Positions 1 to 14,205 of a DNA stretch of 64,000 nucleotides are shown here, one piece after another. Source of the stretch: Owenia fusiformis (lineage: Eukaryota > Annelida > Polychaeta > Sabellida > Oweniidae); assembly GCA_903813345.2 (NCBI GenBank), contig CAIIXF020000011.1, forward strand, positions 2,812,571-2,876,570, written 5' to 3'. Position 1 is the first letter of the stretch. The number at the start of each line of letters is the position of its first letter. The position numbers were made by a program, and so were the translations under genes. Below the pieces are notes generated by a model that saw nothing but the letters and a program-made list of their open reading frames with translations, made no database searches and was not told the DNA's origin.

Positions 1-195
1 TCGATGGTTTTGAAGAATGTACCTGTTCCAACTCACTATTTTGTTAATCTTAATCTTTGTGGGTTTATCTCGAATATGACTCATCCATTATTATCGAAAA
101 AAGAATGTGCTTGTTCCAACTCACTATTTTGTTGACTCAAACAGGTAAGGTTTATCTCGATCGAATACGGCTTATCCATATACTATCGAAAATAC
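1..195. repeat. Tandem duplication, ~93-bp unit, two copies
   Basis: Two diverged copies of a ~93-bp unit lie head to tail. Each contains 'gttccaactcactattttgtt' followed by 'tttatctcga' and 'catccatt/ttatccata', then 'tatcgaaaa'. The first copy may extend beyond the left edge. No coding potential. Confidence 0.6.
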
Positions 196-3100
196 CAATA
201 TCAAAGGATAGAGGAGCTACTTATGGCTAATTGTGATTTAATATAAATATTATTACGAAATGAAACACTAGACTGGCATTTATATTAGCTATGATGTTTT
301 TGTAATCAGTCACGACATCTAGCTATATCAAACAATGTGCACTTTACTGTAGCAATGAGATCGTTAATGGAAACTACAGCATCTTTACTGAAATGTCATA
401 TCTGCGTTTGATTATCCATTTGCCCATTAATTCGTCGTCTACAAAATGAGATTGTACTTTTTGATATACTATACTACACCTTTTACATTACAAGTGCTAA
501 ATTTATCCCGACTAGCATTTTTGGATTAGATTTCACAGAATATAGATTGCACTCCCTTTGCTATAACCTCGATAAAATGTTTTAATGTATTTTACTGTGA
601 GAATCATGTTCAGTGAATTTACTGCAGAAATGGCATTAGAGAAATATTTCCATGTTTACAGTACTGTCACGACTAAACTGTCGTCGACGTATTAAATGAT
701 CTAAAAACAGACATCGTTTCCATTAAACGAAGGTCGATCGTATCAAAGTAATCCCAAAATTACATACCGTCTATGAATACGTAAGAATAAGCAGGACAGG
801 CGTCAAAGGGGAAATACCGCTTTTCAAATACAGCGTAACCACGTGGCACAAACGCATCTATGAGACACGTGTAGTATTTTTCACAAGGAAAACAACCCCA
901 AGTATCCCAAACTTTGATCCATACTCTATAGAAACACATTCCAATTATACATTCTCTTATGAGTTATTTTGGGGCAACAAAAAGCTGTATTATCAGGTCA
1001 GTGCTTTGGATTTGAAATGCATACTATTCAAGCAACCGGCCTTCAAAGACTGTTTTAAAGCCATTCACCAAATCAGAGATGTACACAACGCCCAGCCGAA
1101 ATGTACATGTGGGTAACCGTCATGACGGGGTTCGATTGGTCAAACGTGTTCGGAACTTCATCGAAAATACAATGAGCAAAAAGCTACATACACAATCGAT
1201 GAGGTGTCTTAAGAATTCCTATGTAATGATATTTTTATATAAATATTTTGCGCAAGTAAGTAGTTTAAAATATATACCCTATAGAGTAAAAGCTGAGTCA
1301 CATTTATCAAGATCTGCCCACTGCATCAAGCATTAATAGTTAATCTAAGTGCTATAGAAATTCAGATGGTCGAAAGCAATATTTTACGTCATTTGATGTT
1401 TCCTTTTCATTACTAACGATGTCATTATGTGGAATACGACATAGTGCGTAAAATGTATGAACTTGTTTTCAATGAGAGTCTATGAGAGAAACGCAAACAA
1501 ACTTGCTTTCTGAATAATATGACGTAGTTAGCTTGTTAACTTTTAAATCCTGTTTACCCCCTTTATTGTGTATTGAATCATTTTTCTACATTCGGAACAG
1601 ACATCTCGAAACTGGATTGAAATTTGACAGATGTCAAAATGGTCTGCCCGCCTGCAGTTGAAACCTGTTTCGTTTTCAAAAACAGTTTTTTGTCATATGT
1701 GAAGAGGATTTCAGCATTGAGCGCAATCGTAAAATATATCAACCGTGTTCCTTCCTTAAATCTCGATATTCGGTCTTGGTTTAAGCATGGAACAATCCAC
1801 TTCTGAATTTTTACAGACAAAGCATTGAGACCACTGATGAAATCCTTCATCATTTGGTTTCACGTCTTCTTGCCTTTTAATGTCAGTTGAGGTGTTCCTA
1901 CCATTCCGAACATTAAGTGCGTGTGCGTCTTCGCTATAAAGTATCATGACTTGGTCTATTTTGAATTAACATTTGTTCTTGGCTTCACGATGTCTTTCTT
2001 TTTTTGTTTCAACGATATATAGGATACTAGTTTCACTTTTATCACCAAATGTGTCTTTTACTTTTAAGTACAGTGTATGGTGTTCAGTTTTGGACTGAAA
2101 TGCCCGTTACTTCCTGTTGTTGACCGAGTTATCTTGGCCAATAAAATGTCCTCAGAGTTATTGCTCTCATAAAAGTTCTTTTCGAGTTTTCATTTCCTTG
2201 ACTTGAATAGTATTCTCTAGGAAGTTTCATTGAGGTCATTTTTGCTGTCTAGGAATGCTGTTCTTGAACGATAAATGCATATGTCATTTTCAGTAAAGTC
2301 GTTTGGGGCCATATTTTATGTCCCAACATTGTTAATGGAGTAGGCCTACCCCTCAATTAAAGTCTGAAATATGTAAGGATTTAAGCTCATGACTCAGTGC
2401 ATTGTGTACCGATTATCATTCCACAAAGGTGTTGTTTCAAACTTTGCATGAGATGTGTAGCATTAAGTGCTAAGTTTAGGAAACAACGCCTGAATGGAAC
2501 GAACAATCCACAGTGTATTGAGTCAAGGGCTTAATTCTTCACACATTGCAAAATACTTTGAAGGATCGATATAATTTAAAAGATACGAAATTATTTTAAA
2601 ACAAGGAAACTTTCTTGATGACTATTCCGGATTGTGTACAATCTTTCTCTGAGTCTATATATTCAGATCTTTTTTTCAATTTGAGCAAGTCCATTCTTAA
2701 ACAGAACTCATTCTCCCACTTTAAACTGCAATTCCTCTAGTTTCATGTGTACCCGTTCCTTTTTTGATTGAAAATACAAGAGGCGATGTAGTGAATAGAA
2801 GACAGCCAACTTGACTGCAGCCAACTTGAAATAATGAAATTGATGTTATCTAAAAATGACCTTATGTGCGCAGGACAAGTATTATACAGTGCAATTATAT
2901 GAAATACTGTGCTATGATTGGCTGAAATTGGACACACCTTGCCTAGCTATATATAAAATTAGTATAAATTGGGACACGGAACCCGGAACAGGTTCTTTTA
3001 TAACGTAAATAATGAATTATGAACTGTATGACAAAAATAGTTAAATACATCCTACGCAGATAATCCACTATAACTCATCATTCAGACAACCAAATTAATG

Positions 3101-6100
3101 TATTGGTTTCATGGGATATATAATTCTAGTATAGTTTTACACCTCCATAAACTTCATTTCCATCTTCATTAATTTTTTCATCTTATTTTAGTCAGTTGAT
3201 CCTACAATGGGCAACGGCGTAATCCGGCAGATTAAGAAGGATATCAATCTTTATAAGAAAGATATCAAATGATTCCATATGAGAAAATTTGTTTATTGGT
3301 TTTCATATCCATTTCCAGATAAATACGTCATCTTAATTATGTTTTGAACTATTTACAAGACACTGTTCTAGCTAAGGGACGCGCTGAAGGACAACACAGA
3401 ATTGGCATTTTTACAGTAGAAGAGTTTGATGACGTGACAAGAAAACTCACTTTCGTTTAAATAGCTCCGTAGGATTTAAATTTGCATGTCGCTTCTACAA
3501 GTTTTTAGAGACTAAGCAGACATATTTCATATTCGTTTTCATATTATATAAAATCAAGATTCATTTTTATAAAAACATTGCTTCATTACACACCGCTGTA
3601 CATAGAGAGTGGTGATAATTAGTGTTAATATTTTCTATTACCCTCAGACAAGTGGGAGTAAGTAATCCCAAATATATAAAGGTGGTATCTAAAATCATTC
3701 GATTGGTAAACTGTGATACCCCTTCCCCAAATTACAAACCTGTGATATGATGAGTTTGCCCGTCGGAATGATTCCAATGGTCTATAAGGAACTGAACTAG
3801 ATGCTAATTCTGTGGTATATTTGATCAATTCAACGAGGTATCTGGGATGGTAAGTATAGACATTTTCTGATGAGCTTTTAACATGGATAGTGTCTGTTGC
3901 AACATTAATGCATTGTACTAAATAAAACATGCGGTGTGTCAAACGGAATATGGGGTGTGTCAATTTTTGTGCTCAAAGCGATTGCTCTCTTTTTGTTTTT
4001 CACCATGGGAGTTCCACGGTATCCCCATATGAAATGATGAACAGTAAATCTCCTGAAGCGCACACATCAAAATAGTTTTCATTTATAATCACATCAATCA
4101 CTGTACCGCATCTATGGTGCTGTTTGATTCTTTTACATCAGCTTGGCTGTTGATGAATTACGATTTAGATTTTTTTGACATTTCTCAACGCGTTTGACAT
4201 ATTACTTCGAGTTAGTGCTTCCCTTTGATTAACCGTATACGTTTCTAACATGTCAAAGGATATGTTAGACATTGAAAGAATAAATTTGGCGATGCTCTAT
4301 AAATACCAAATCTGTCAATGTCGAATGCAATGCATAATATGATATTTCAATGCATTATTGTGATTGATTAGCGTCAAATATAGCAGAAGGGTAGATAACA
4401 CCAAATGAATCCAATGGCGATTGGCGACGCACGATACATGAAAAACAACCCACCATGGCGAGGAATATTAGTTATAGGTTTAAATACGGTTAAATCACTT
4501 CCTCGACATATTTCCTTTCCCGGGAGTACTTTTACTTTCAGACAGACAGAATATGGCCTCTCTGGGACATGTTTTCTCGTATCGTCAGATTGCATGTCAA
4601 CGTGAATCGAAATTGTTGGTTGATAAGCTGGCATATACCCATTTTCTTAAATACCAAGGGTTTTGAGTTTATCTATTTACTTTGGCTTGCGTTTTAAAGT
4701 ATGGTAATGTTTTTTAAAAGATTTTCCCAATTATTTCGACTTCGGACATTTCTAAAACACTAATTAAAACACTCATTTGTTTTATATTACCAAAATACCA
4801 GTTACCATGGCGACCATAACCTTTAACCAATCAAAGCAAAGTAATAGTGAAATTTTATATATACACTTTATCGGGAAATAATTCTTAGGAATCTGGGTAA
4901 GTAGCCACCTTAAATTGAAAAGGCTGCTTTGTTGACTCATTCTGCAGATCTGTTCATGTCGTGTCAAATTTACCTCGTTTTGAAATTAATTGGTTAAACG
5001 CAGACGATCTTTTCAGTTCACATCCTTATGTAAGTACACAGACAGTCGAGTACTTAACTACAATAAACGCCTCTATTCGCATGTGTCAGGAAACGATGAA
5101 AAATGTTTTTAATAGTTGATATAAAAAGGTTCCAAGATACACCCGCATTTGCACTCGATAGCTTTATTAATAATTGAATTGAATAATGATTACGACCATT
5201 AAGAATTCATTACGGAAACGTCCTATTTTTTATCATTTGTCAGAACAAGTCTACACTTCCTCAATGAGGTTGATAACCTGAAATCCATTCGGCGAAATTT
5301 GGCGATTTAACGAATCATCAAATTTCTGAACAATAGTGATTAAGGAACAAACTTTGATTCAGTCATTTACAGCAGGCTTCTGAATGCTATTCAATGAAAG
5401 TTAGCTCACATAAAAAGTTATGAGAGACAATTTACACTACCTCTATTGGTTTAGCAACAGTGAGGACCTTTTTGGATTCGTGATAAAAGAAGTGAGAAAA
5501 ATTGCAAGAAAAGGGAGAGGACTAAATCTCTCAATATTCTGAGTTAACAAAATCATTTAACATTCATAATAAATCAATGACACTTAAAACGCCTGGTGAA
5601 TGTGTGTGCAATGTTTAAGTAAATAAATATTTCTGATGTTTTTCGGTGGTTTATTTCATGACTCAGGAACATCAATTGATTTTGATTACTACAATTGTTT
5701 TATTAATACTGATCCACGTACTATTAATAAAAGGGGCATCAAATCAGAAATAGTAGAAAAGCGAATAGAATGACATGTTTAATTGTTTATTTTGCTGTGT
5801 CGCTAAAGAACGTGCATATGACGTCATAAACTGTTCAAATTGAAACCAATCATTGAGGTTTTGATTGTTTGTTTATGTCTGACGTCAAGTATGAACGCAT
5901 CATATTCCTAACATCAATAAGTAACTTGCAAAACAAAACAAACGTCCAAAATGACGTAATTTAACATCACAGCTTTGTTTTCTTATCCCGGCTTTTTTCA
6001 GATCACGAAACCTGAAACACAGACCCAAGAAAAGAAATTTACGATTTATGTTTTTATTGCTAAAGAATTTAAGATTTCTATTTTTTGCTAAAAAAACATC

Positions 6101-6590
6101 AACGAATTTCCAAACTATTGTGACATTTGTAACAAACTTAGATTCAATCTTTACATGCTTTCGAATGCTAATTTCCGGTTTTCAAACTTATAGAGGGGAC
6201 GGAGTGTTGCTGCTATGCAAACAGATTTCTTCTTCACCATAACGTACCCTTCATCCCTCCATCATAATATCTGTAATTGTAATTAGGGTGCAAAAGACGA
6301 TTTGTCGACGTTAACTTGAGTCACATTACCGATGGGTGTTTCGCAGACCATACACAGGCATATTTCTGGAGAGGAATACACTCCCTTACTCAATTGATTG
6401 ATTTTTTGATCTGATTTGAAAACTATGATTATTATTGGCCTCTCTTTCAATACGAAACCTGGCTTTCCTAGAGCTCCAGTCGTTGCTTTATATGCCAACT
6501 TAATTATTTTTCATTATTAGTTTATATTCAATTAGGGCTTGTTATGCCATCGTGGACAAGAGAGACAGTAACTCTCAAAGGAAATAAATT
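196..6590. other. Non-coding stretch, no recognisable gene
   Basis: AT-rich DNA with only short unsupported ORFs. The longest is 112 codons on the minus strand at 3625-3963, with no recognisable motif or flanking splice structure. At about 880-935 there is a partial copy of the dispersed repeat family seen elsewhere ('aaaacaaccccaagtatccc'). Two perfect TGACGTCA palindromes (CRE-type) lie at 5819-5826 and 5880-5887, and a TGACGTAA at about 5951. With no gene next to them I do not call a promoter. Confidence 0.55.
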
Positions 6591-6599
6591 CAGTTACAC

Positions 6600-7155
6600 A
6601 ATTTTTTTTATTTTTATTTATAAATTTATTTCAATGGCTGTGCCATTCTGGCATTACTAGCCATGTCTTTATATATATTGAAATGACATATGATATAAAT
6701 AATATAAATAAATCAAAGATACAAAATAAAAACACTTCATGTGTATGTGTGTGACTAAAAAGGGGCTGTTCAATAGGCCGTATAGTATTCTATCTTTGAT
6801 TACTAATGGTTTCGAGGTGAGATGCGAATAGTTTTATCAATTCTATGTTTTTTGCTTTGCTCAACATGTCGCAACCATAGAGCAGGGTATGTATTTTTTC
6901 AAGTTGGGGCATAACTTTAAAATTAATTTCTGGGAAATTATGCTGGACTTCACCGAACAAAGTTTTCATGGTTGGCTTTGTAAGATTACATCTGAAGAAA
7001 AAATGTCCCAACGTTTCAGATTCAACGCCACATAAACAAACAGGCGAATCCACAAATAGGAAATGGGCGAGCAATAATTCTCTGAGTAATACTTGTGTCA
7101 ATCTAAGGTATCTTTTCACATATCGTAGTTCATAAAATTTCATTTGCACATCGTA
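6600..7155 (-). mobile_element. 3' end of a non-LTR (LINE) retrotransposon, truncated
   Basis: An open frame on the minus strand ends at 6790 and carries a C-terminal knuckle of the type found after the reverse transcriptase in many non-LTR elements. This reads CLCGxxxETLGHFFFRC, a CxC-x8-H-x4-C arrangement, preceded by a basic stretch (YVKRYLRL). Downstream of the stop on the minus strand are ~190 bp of untranslated sequence ending in an A-rich tail, seen as ttttttttatttttatttataaat on the plus strand from about 6602. The reverse transcriptase and endonuclease domains are absent: the homology stops where a minisatellite begins near 7150. This is a 5'-truncated dead copy, the usual result of incomplete reverse transcription. 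The clade cannot be assigned from so short a piece. Confidence 0.75.
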
Positions 7156-7510
7156 TGTCATGGTATCTCTGCTCATGGTATATATTTGCATATCATAGTT
7201 CATGTTTTGCATATCATCATATCATTGTATAATCTCATAGTTCATGGTATATCTTTGCATATCGTACTTCATGGTATGTCGTTGCATATTGTAGTTCATG
7301 ATATCTGTTCGTATATAGTAGTTCTTGATATATATTTATATATCGTACCTAATGGCATCTCTTTGCATTAACGTAGTTCATGGCATATCATTGTATAATC
7401 TCGTAGTTCATGGTATATATTTGCATATCATAGTTCATGTTTTGCATATCGATATATCATTGTATAATCTCATAGTTAATGGCAGATATTTGCATATCAT
7501 ATGAGGGGCA
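7144..7510. repeat. 27-bp minisatellite
   Basis: About 13 degenerate copies of a ~27-bp unit close to 'ttcatggtatatctttgcat' followed by 'atcgtag'. A higher-order duplication is visible. The block containing 'catagttcatgttttgcata' then 'attgtataatctc' occurs near 7195-7240 and again near 7428-7475. The array abuts the 5' truncation point of the LINE fragment. Confidence 0.8.
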
Positions 7511-8021
7511 TGTAGGATTATAGATACCATACATGACAAGGATTTCGAGGTTGTTGAACCTACGCTTAATGACAAAGAGTGCTTAAAAGGGATACCCATC
7601 AACTTAACAAAAGAAGTGTCTCGAACACATGACAGACATCGTATATTTTTGCAGCAATTAATTAGGTCTATCTAATAAACGTATATAGCCAGTGTATGCG
7701 GTCAGCTTTTATTGATAACTACATTATAATAACGAACGTTAGATAATGACGTGTTTTAAGCCATGGCTGGAATCAGATATCTGACATTCACAAGGATATA
7801 AAATAAACTCAATTTAAGAGCCTGGCACGTGAATACGAATGTCTCTTTCAAAGAAGCAAAATTGAGTTAAAGGAAACAAATCCGATTCTCTTTGGTTTGG
7901 TCTACGATCGTCGTCAACGTTGCAATGGTAACTGTCGAGCGAACGTAGAAAAGGGAGATGAAAAACACGTTATAAGAGAATTTGTATACGAACATGTAAA
8001 CTTGGGGTCATTATAGCCGTC

Positions 8022-8325
8022 CCTTTTCCATCCCAATATCATGAGAATGTATTATGCTCGGTCTATGTAGTCAGAATATAAGAGTTTTATTCGATATGCG
8101 CACGTAAAACGACTAAAAACGTTTTACTTACTATACCTTTTCCATCCCAATATCATGAGAATGTATTATGCTCGGTCTATGTAGTCAGAATATAAGAGTT
8201 TTATTCGATATGCGCACGTAAAACGACTAAAAACGTTTTACTTACTATACCTTTCCCATCCTAATATCATGAGAATGGATTATACTCGGTCTATGTAGTC
8301 AGACTAAAAAACTTTTTACTTACAA
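8022..8325. repeat. 114-bp tandem repeat, 2.6 copies
   Basis: Copies begin at 8022, 8136 and 8250 with 'ccttttccatcccaatatca' (third copy 'cctttcccatcctaatatca'). The first two are essentially identical, so the duplication is recent. The third has lost ~35 bp between 'gtagtcaga' and 'ctaaaaa' and is more diverged. Confidence 0.9.
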
Positions 8326-8329
8326 TGCA

Positions 8330-10430
8330 ACATGCAATAGAAAACCTCAATGCGAAAGATCATGAACCATACAACATATAACATACTATTATTAGGTATT
8401 GCGATGCCTATCCTAGAACTATGCAGATGCATGATGCCTTTGAAAACGTTTTGCTTGTCAATACACCCCACAAGTTACTTATTAATTGCGCAAGGTAACA
8501 TCAAGGCTAGCAACAGTATACTTTAATTTGCGAGTTTACAATTTCCATTAGCCAAAATGTAGTTATAATTGTCAGGTTGATATATAATTCGAATAACATA
8601 ATATCAACACCTATAATGGTTTATTATAGCGACATCAATGTAGAATTAATATTTTAGTAATTCTAGTTTATGTCCCGCAGCGTACGGAATAGTCTCAAAG
8701 TGCGTTTTTCTCGACGTATTGCTTTTCAGATTGCTATTTACGATGTACTAAAATTAGGTATGAAATGATCAGTCAAGTTACATTACAAACATTCATGGTT
8801 TAAAACTGATGTACAACATCGGTTTGAAACAAAGCGTATTCAGAAATAACTTAAAGGATGTATGTTTCATAAATGTATGGCTAAAGAAAATTAACAAATT
8901 AACAGATTATGTACACATAATTTTTATACAAAGAATATTCATAAATATATTTATACACCAATTTCTTTCCTATAATGAGTACTTGGAATCATACATGTCA
9001 ATACAACAATGCGTTCATAAATATTGAATTGAGAAAAGGTAACATGACTTATTGGTTTACATAATTCAAATCAAATTAGTTTCCCTATCAGAATAGACTG
9101 GTATGTTTGTTCTTTGCAGACATACTTTTCCAGAAAACGCTAACTTTTCATCTGGTTTTAATTTATTGGAGCTAGCTGCCACTGCTTCGTATTTCTCCAT
9201 CATTTATTTAACAGTTTGTTGAATAACATTTTGTTTATTAGCAAGAACCTACTTAAAGCTGCTTTTAATTCACGTTTTATCTATTTTCGTGACGTATTTG
9301 CCAAGTTATTATGTAAGAGTAGTGTAGTGGTATCTTAGATTTTTATCAAATCTAAATATTTGACAGAACAGTAGATGTGTTTTATGGCGTGACGTAACTC
9401 GTCTCTTGACAAGGATAGGTTTTAAGCTATTTAAGATTTGTTTATTAAATGAATGTTGGTTGCCTAGTGTTCTCTGCATAAGTAGCCAAACTCTAAATCA
9501 AATATGACTGGTTTGCTTTCATTTTTTCCTAGTCAATAATTTTAAATATCACGCAACGTTAAATAAAACAATTCAAACACGAAATCCATAAAAAAAACAA
9601 TTACGAATTACATGCTAAAAATAAAACGTAAAGAATATGTTTGCTACTGGATTTATTCTGTTGTATGTAAACTTGATATTCTTATCAAATACGATTAATA
9701 ACAGTAATAGATATTGCAAATTCTACGTATCAATAAATTGTCAACTGTATTAACAAAAAATACCAAAATTGGGACGTAAATTCATAAGATAAATGATGTA
9801 CAAATAAATCGTTATAACTATACATCAATAGACGGGAGTATGTTGGGCATAGCTCCAGAAAAATGAATCAATAAATTCGCTAGTTCTCATGATCAAAACT
9901 GAGAGAATATTTTTTTGGCAAGGTCAACGTGGGTGAAAAATATTACGTAATCTGCCGTTTTAGCTAGCTATTGTGTTTGAGGATAAACTGTACATAAAAT
10001 TACTCTTATAGAGGATAAACTCATTATCTCTAAGAAATACCTGGAATTTCAATAACCTTCTACAACAGAGAAAAACATATGTGCGATTTTTTCATTCTAC
10101 TTTTTTTTCACAAACAAAACAATAAAAAGAATTGAGAAATAGATAAGGTAGCTCATTCAATTGTTACAGTGACATTCATAGAATATAATGGTATAACGTT
10201 AGTGGATAACAATTTTGGCAAATTCTCACTAAACCATTGAATACGGCTTTAAACTATCGGATACGACGTCCTAGGTATATATACTACTTGTCTCATAGCG
10301 ATAGTGACGGTAAAATTGCAGATCAGTCGTATTTTTGAACGGTTGAATTGAATCATTAAAATACACCATTTAATCATGGTACATTTATAAATGACGTCCT
10401 AAGATTTACTCACAATGTGATGTCATTTCA
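8330..10430. other. Non-coding stretch
   Basis: Very AT-rich DNA. The longest open frame is 72 codons (8809-9027, +). It consists mostly of Ile, Asn, Phe and Lys codons, as expected from composition alone. I see no repeat, RNA or gene signal here. Confidence 0.5.
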
Positions 10431-10610
10431 CTCACACGTGGATATTGAAATCTGCATTCTTTCGCTACGCTCGTTCATACAGACATCATATCCACTGGTG
10501 TATAAAACTCAAGATATGATTCTCACTCACACGCGTATATTTAAATCTGCGTTCTTTCGCCACGCTCATTCATACAGACATCATATCCATTGGTGAATAA
10601 AAATATGTTA
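10431..10610. repeat. 95-bp tandem duplication with hairpin-like cores
   Basis: Two copies starting at 10431 and 10526 share 'ctcacacg', 'aaatctgc', 'ttctttcgc', 'cgctc' and 'ttcatacagacatcatatcc'. A related sequence with 'ttcgctgtgctcactcatgg' and 'ataggataaatatgatatcc' occurs inside the last visible QRSL1 intron (63357-63512). This suggests a dispersed family. The adjacent 'catagga/tatcctat' near 10614-10630 is shared with that copy. Confidence 0.75.
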
Positions 10611-12065
10611 AATCATAGGATATCCTATATTTATTCCTTATCACAGACCATCGCAATTAGCATATTGTTTTCATCGTCAAGGCAAATTATAGTATAAGTG
10701 AGGCATTGATTTTTACTTGAGCTTGTCGCAGGGATATCCCGTATATGTGGATGTGAAAAGCCATCGTCGTTAATAATATAAATCGGATGGCGGTATTGTA
10801 TAAACACAAGCATTGCTAGGTAGTGTGGAAGGATACCTGAATCGTACTTAGTTTCTCAGTATCGTTACATTTTGTTTAACGGCGGGTTGAGATGTTTTCT
10901 AGAGATATTCAAATAATAGCGGTTTGTGCAAATTGGTACGATTTTCGTATTTAATAACTATCAGGCAACGAGAGATCATCAGTGTAGGATTATGTTTTAA
11001 CTGAGCGAAGCTACCTGGAAACCTGGAATCCTTTTCAATGTGACTCGAGTGTTGGATAATACAGATTCATGTTAAATACGCCACTGTTGCTTTTCTCCGC
11101 TGAAAAATTAGGCTTACACGGCAAATGGAGGGATGATAAACATTTACAATATTAACAGACGGACTGACTGCTAATCAACGAGTCATCGATAAAATTGATA
11201 TATTTTATTGACAGAACTTTAACAAGTGACAAATGAAAAAACTGAGAAATAAGAACTATTTAGAAATATACGGATTTAGAATTTGGTTTTGGAAAGAATG
11301 AAAGCAGGTGAGTCTCGATAATTTTTTCCAGGTACTTAATTACAACTATACTGTATACTTTTATACTAAATCGCGCATGTAAATACAATACATTAACATG
11401 CAAAATGCCGACGCCGACTGTTGAACGCCAATAATTTTTACAAAAAAGTTGACGGCGTTAACAATATGTCACTATTTCTGGTCTTGACATAACAATAGAG
11501 GAAAAATTAATCTCAGAGAACGATAACTCTACACGTTCACGTAAGAGTTCTTTTAAAACGTGTAGCTTTACTTTCATATTTATCGTAAATTAACTATGAA
11601 GAATATCCATTGTCATTTGTAGAGTAGAACAGTAAAACGTTAATAAAAAACATACTAAATAATACTAAGAATATGTTAGCAAGCATAATAAATAAATATA
11701 ATGGGTATTATCAGCTAAGTAATGCTTATAGCCTTAAGAGTAGAACAATAAACACGTGTTACCGTCATTAGATGAGTACTACTTTAAACATGAAAAGCCT
11801 TGTTTGAAAATTGATGCATGCAACTAACTTTATTTATTTATCAATGTATACGAGGGTAAAACACGACTTGCATATAAGAGTCTCATTAAATCAATCCACG
11901 TTCGACCCATATGGAGTATGTATTTAGTTCAAATCTTTTCTTCTGATGTTCAGCGTGAATTCACATTCCAGAGTGCCGGAAAAAATGAAATAGTTTAAAA
12001 TCACCCCTGCAACACCGGACTGGCTCTCATTAAGTTATTGAAAATTAATTGGCAAATCGGCTTAA
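10611..12065. other. Non-coding stretch
   Basis: No gene is seen. The motif 'tctacacgttcacgtaa' near 11529 recurs near 58213, a possible short dispersed repeat. Confidence 0.45.
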
Positions 12066-12068
12066 ACT

Positions 12069-12375
12069 ATGTGTGAACGTATTGGACGTGGTTACAAAAT
12101 CAGAGAACGTCCTTGAAGTTCATTGATGGACGTGATCTAACGAGTAGAACGGAATCGACATATTTACTGTGTGTGAACGGATTGGACATACATATTGGAC
12201 TTTCTACTTATAAAACACGTTCATGATATTCATGAACTTCATGGACGTGCAGTGACGGAAAATGTTAACGTCATATTTAACTGTGTATAAACGGAACTGA
12301 GATAGAGATTTGACTTCGTGTTCATGAATTTCATGAACGTGCTCTGACGGGAAGAACGAACTTGCCGTACATGTA
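12069..12375. repeat. ~100-113-bp degenerate tandem repeat, three copies
   Basis: Units start near 12069, 12168 and 12281 with 'tgtgtgaacg' variants. Copies 2 and 3 contain an internal inverted motif, 'gttcatgaatttcatgaac' or similar, followed by 'gtgcnntgacgg'. Two overlapping minus-strand ORFs here (63 and 70 codons) are products of the repeat and not genes. Confidence 0.7.
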
Positions 12376-14205
12376 ATGACGTTGACGTCGGACAAAGATG
12401 GACAACTCCGAACAAAATAGGACCATGTTGCAACAACATATTTGAACGCATTTGAAACGAGGTAGAAGTTAAGTGGGTTGAAACTGACTACGTCCTTGAA
12501 AATGAATTTTATGAACTTCTAGTCTGTTCATTGTTTCCAACAAACAATGTTTTCGCTTATACCAATAATTGTTGTATGCGTTGGTTTTGTTTTTCAAGTG
12601 ATTTTGTTCAAGCATTAAAACATCGATACGACCAATTGTTATGCAATCCTCATGTTTTTTGAATAAGGATATACCTAATCTAGTAATCTAGTATTATATT
12701 ATTAATCTACTCCTATTGATGTTTCTACATCATACGTTAAAGGCTATAAACCATACGAAATGGATTATGCTGTCTACATCGCAGGCTTAAGGCTCCATAA
12801 ACACTGGTTCTGAACACTTGAAAGCGAAATAAAATCACAAAGGGTAGTGGTTATATAAACACTGATTTTACATCACTAGTCAATAATCCGTAACCTTATT
12901 ACAAGGTTAACTACTTCCAGTGTTCAACTACAATATTTGTTATTTTTGATAACACTCGTGTACAATAAAACCCATGTACAATCGCCATGGTTTTGTTATT
13001 ATTGTAAAATTGACTGCTGTGCGCAACATCGTGATCAAAGCCCGGGTTTTAATTTGGTCCTAATTCTGAATGTTAATTATGAAGAAAAGCAGCTCTGTAT
13101 AATTTCTAGAGACAACAAAATAAGATACATCTGACATGATTTAATACAGTTTAAGAAATCCATTAAACAGCCAGTTAAAATACCATACTTAACTTCAGTT
13201 GTGACAGAATGCAAAGCAAATATAATTCTGATACAGGAAACGTTTAAAACAATTAATGAAAATATCGACAAGCTCGGTATTGGAAGTAATCTGTCTAAAT
13301 CAGACTGACACGATGATGAGGTCTTCAACAAGAAAAAGATGAAATAATGAGCTATTCTGGCGACGATAGTCTGGCGCGTAGTTAATTCTAAAAAGCAAAT
13401 AATTATGTCATTTGGTGAAATACCATCAGTGAGAAGTGGATTCGATTATATCGACATATTGTATATACTATAAAACAAAAATCAAAGACCAAAGATAAAT
13501 TAATCTTCAATCACATGGTTCTTATCAAAATATCCCTTGGTGGGAGAGATAGGCCATTTATTCACACCACTGGGTCGTTTGTCGCAAACTATCAACCATC
13601 TGTTATATCCTACTACACCTCGATGAGATAGATAATTAGTTTCATATTTATATTTCTTACTTCTTTCTTAACGTTGATGTAGAATATCAAGCCATAATAT
13701 TGCCTAATTATGACAGATCTAACATTTTCTTGTTCGAAGCGTATTGACAAAATTGACCGCCATTTTGTTTCTATAAGTCACGTGAGCAATTAAGATATTT
13801 CGACCAATCAGCGATGCTGATATGGTGATACATACAGATCCATCTTTTTATGAAGATAGCACCGTGATTACTTGTCTAAATGTATATTTCTCGTACATAT
13901 TTTAGGCAAGTAAAAATGACAAATGTCATATTCTGAAGCTTTGTTTCGAATATGCTACTAGTATATGAGTCATGCTTGTTATAGACCAAATAGAATAGAT
14001 AAACATTCATTATTCATAAACCTTTCATCAATGATATTCCATATTTCTCATTTATAGTCTAGCTCCTGAACAAAAGAGAAAAATCTAATCAGATGTAGGT
14101 CTCTTGGGTAATGATTAAATCTTATCTAATCTTGCATCAACTTTTTCCATAACCTTGTCCTTCTCTTTGCGATCATCCAAAGGATGGTCCAAACTTGTAT
14201 TATAA
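12376..14205. other. Non-coding stretch
   Basis: No gene recognised. A YY1-like core on the minus strand ('ccgccattttg') occurs near 13757. It is isolated, so I do not call a promoter. Confidence 0.4.

Noticed and set aside
3625-3963. 112-codon minus ORF as a gene
   Set aside because: No recognisable domain, no splice or promoter context, and composition is typical of the surrounding non-coding DNA.
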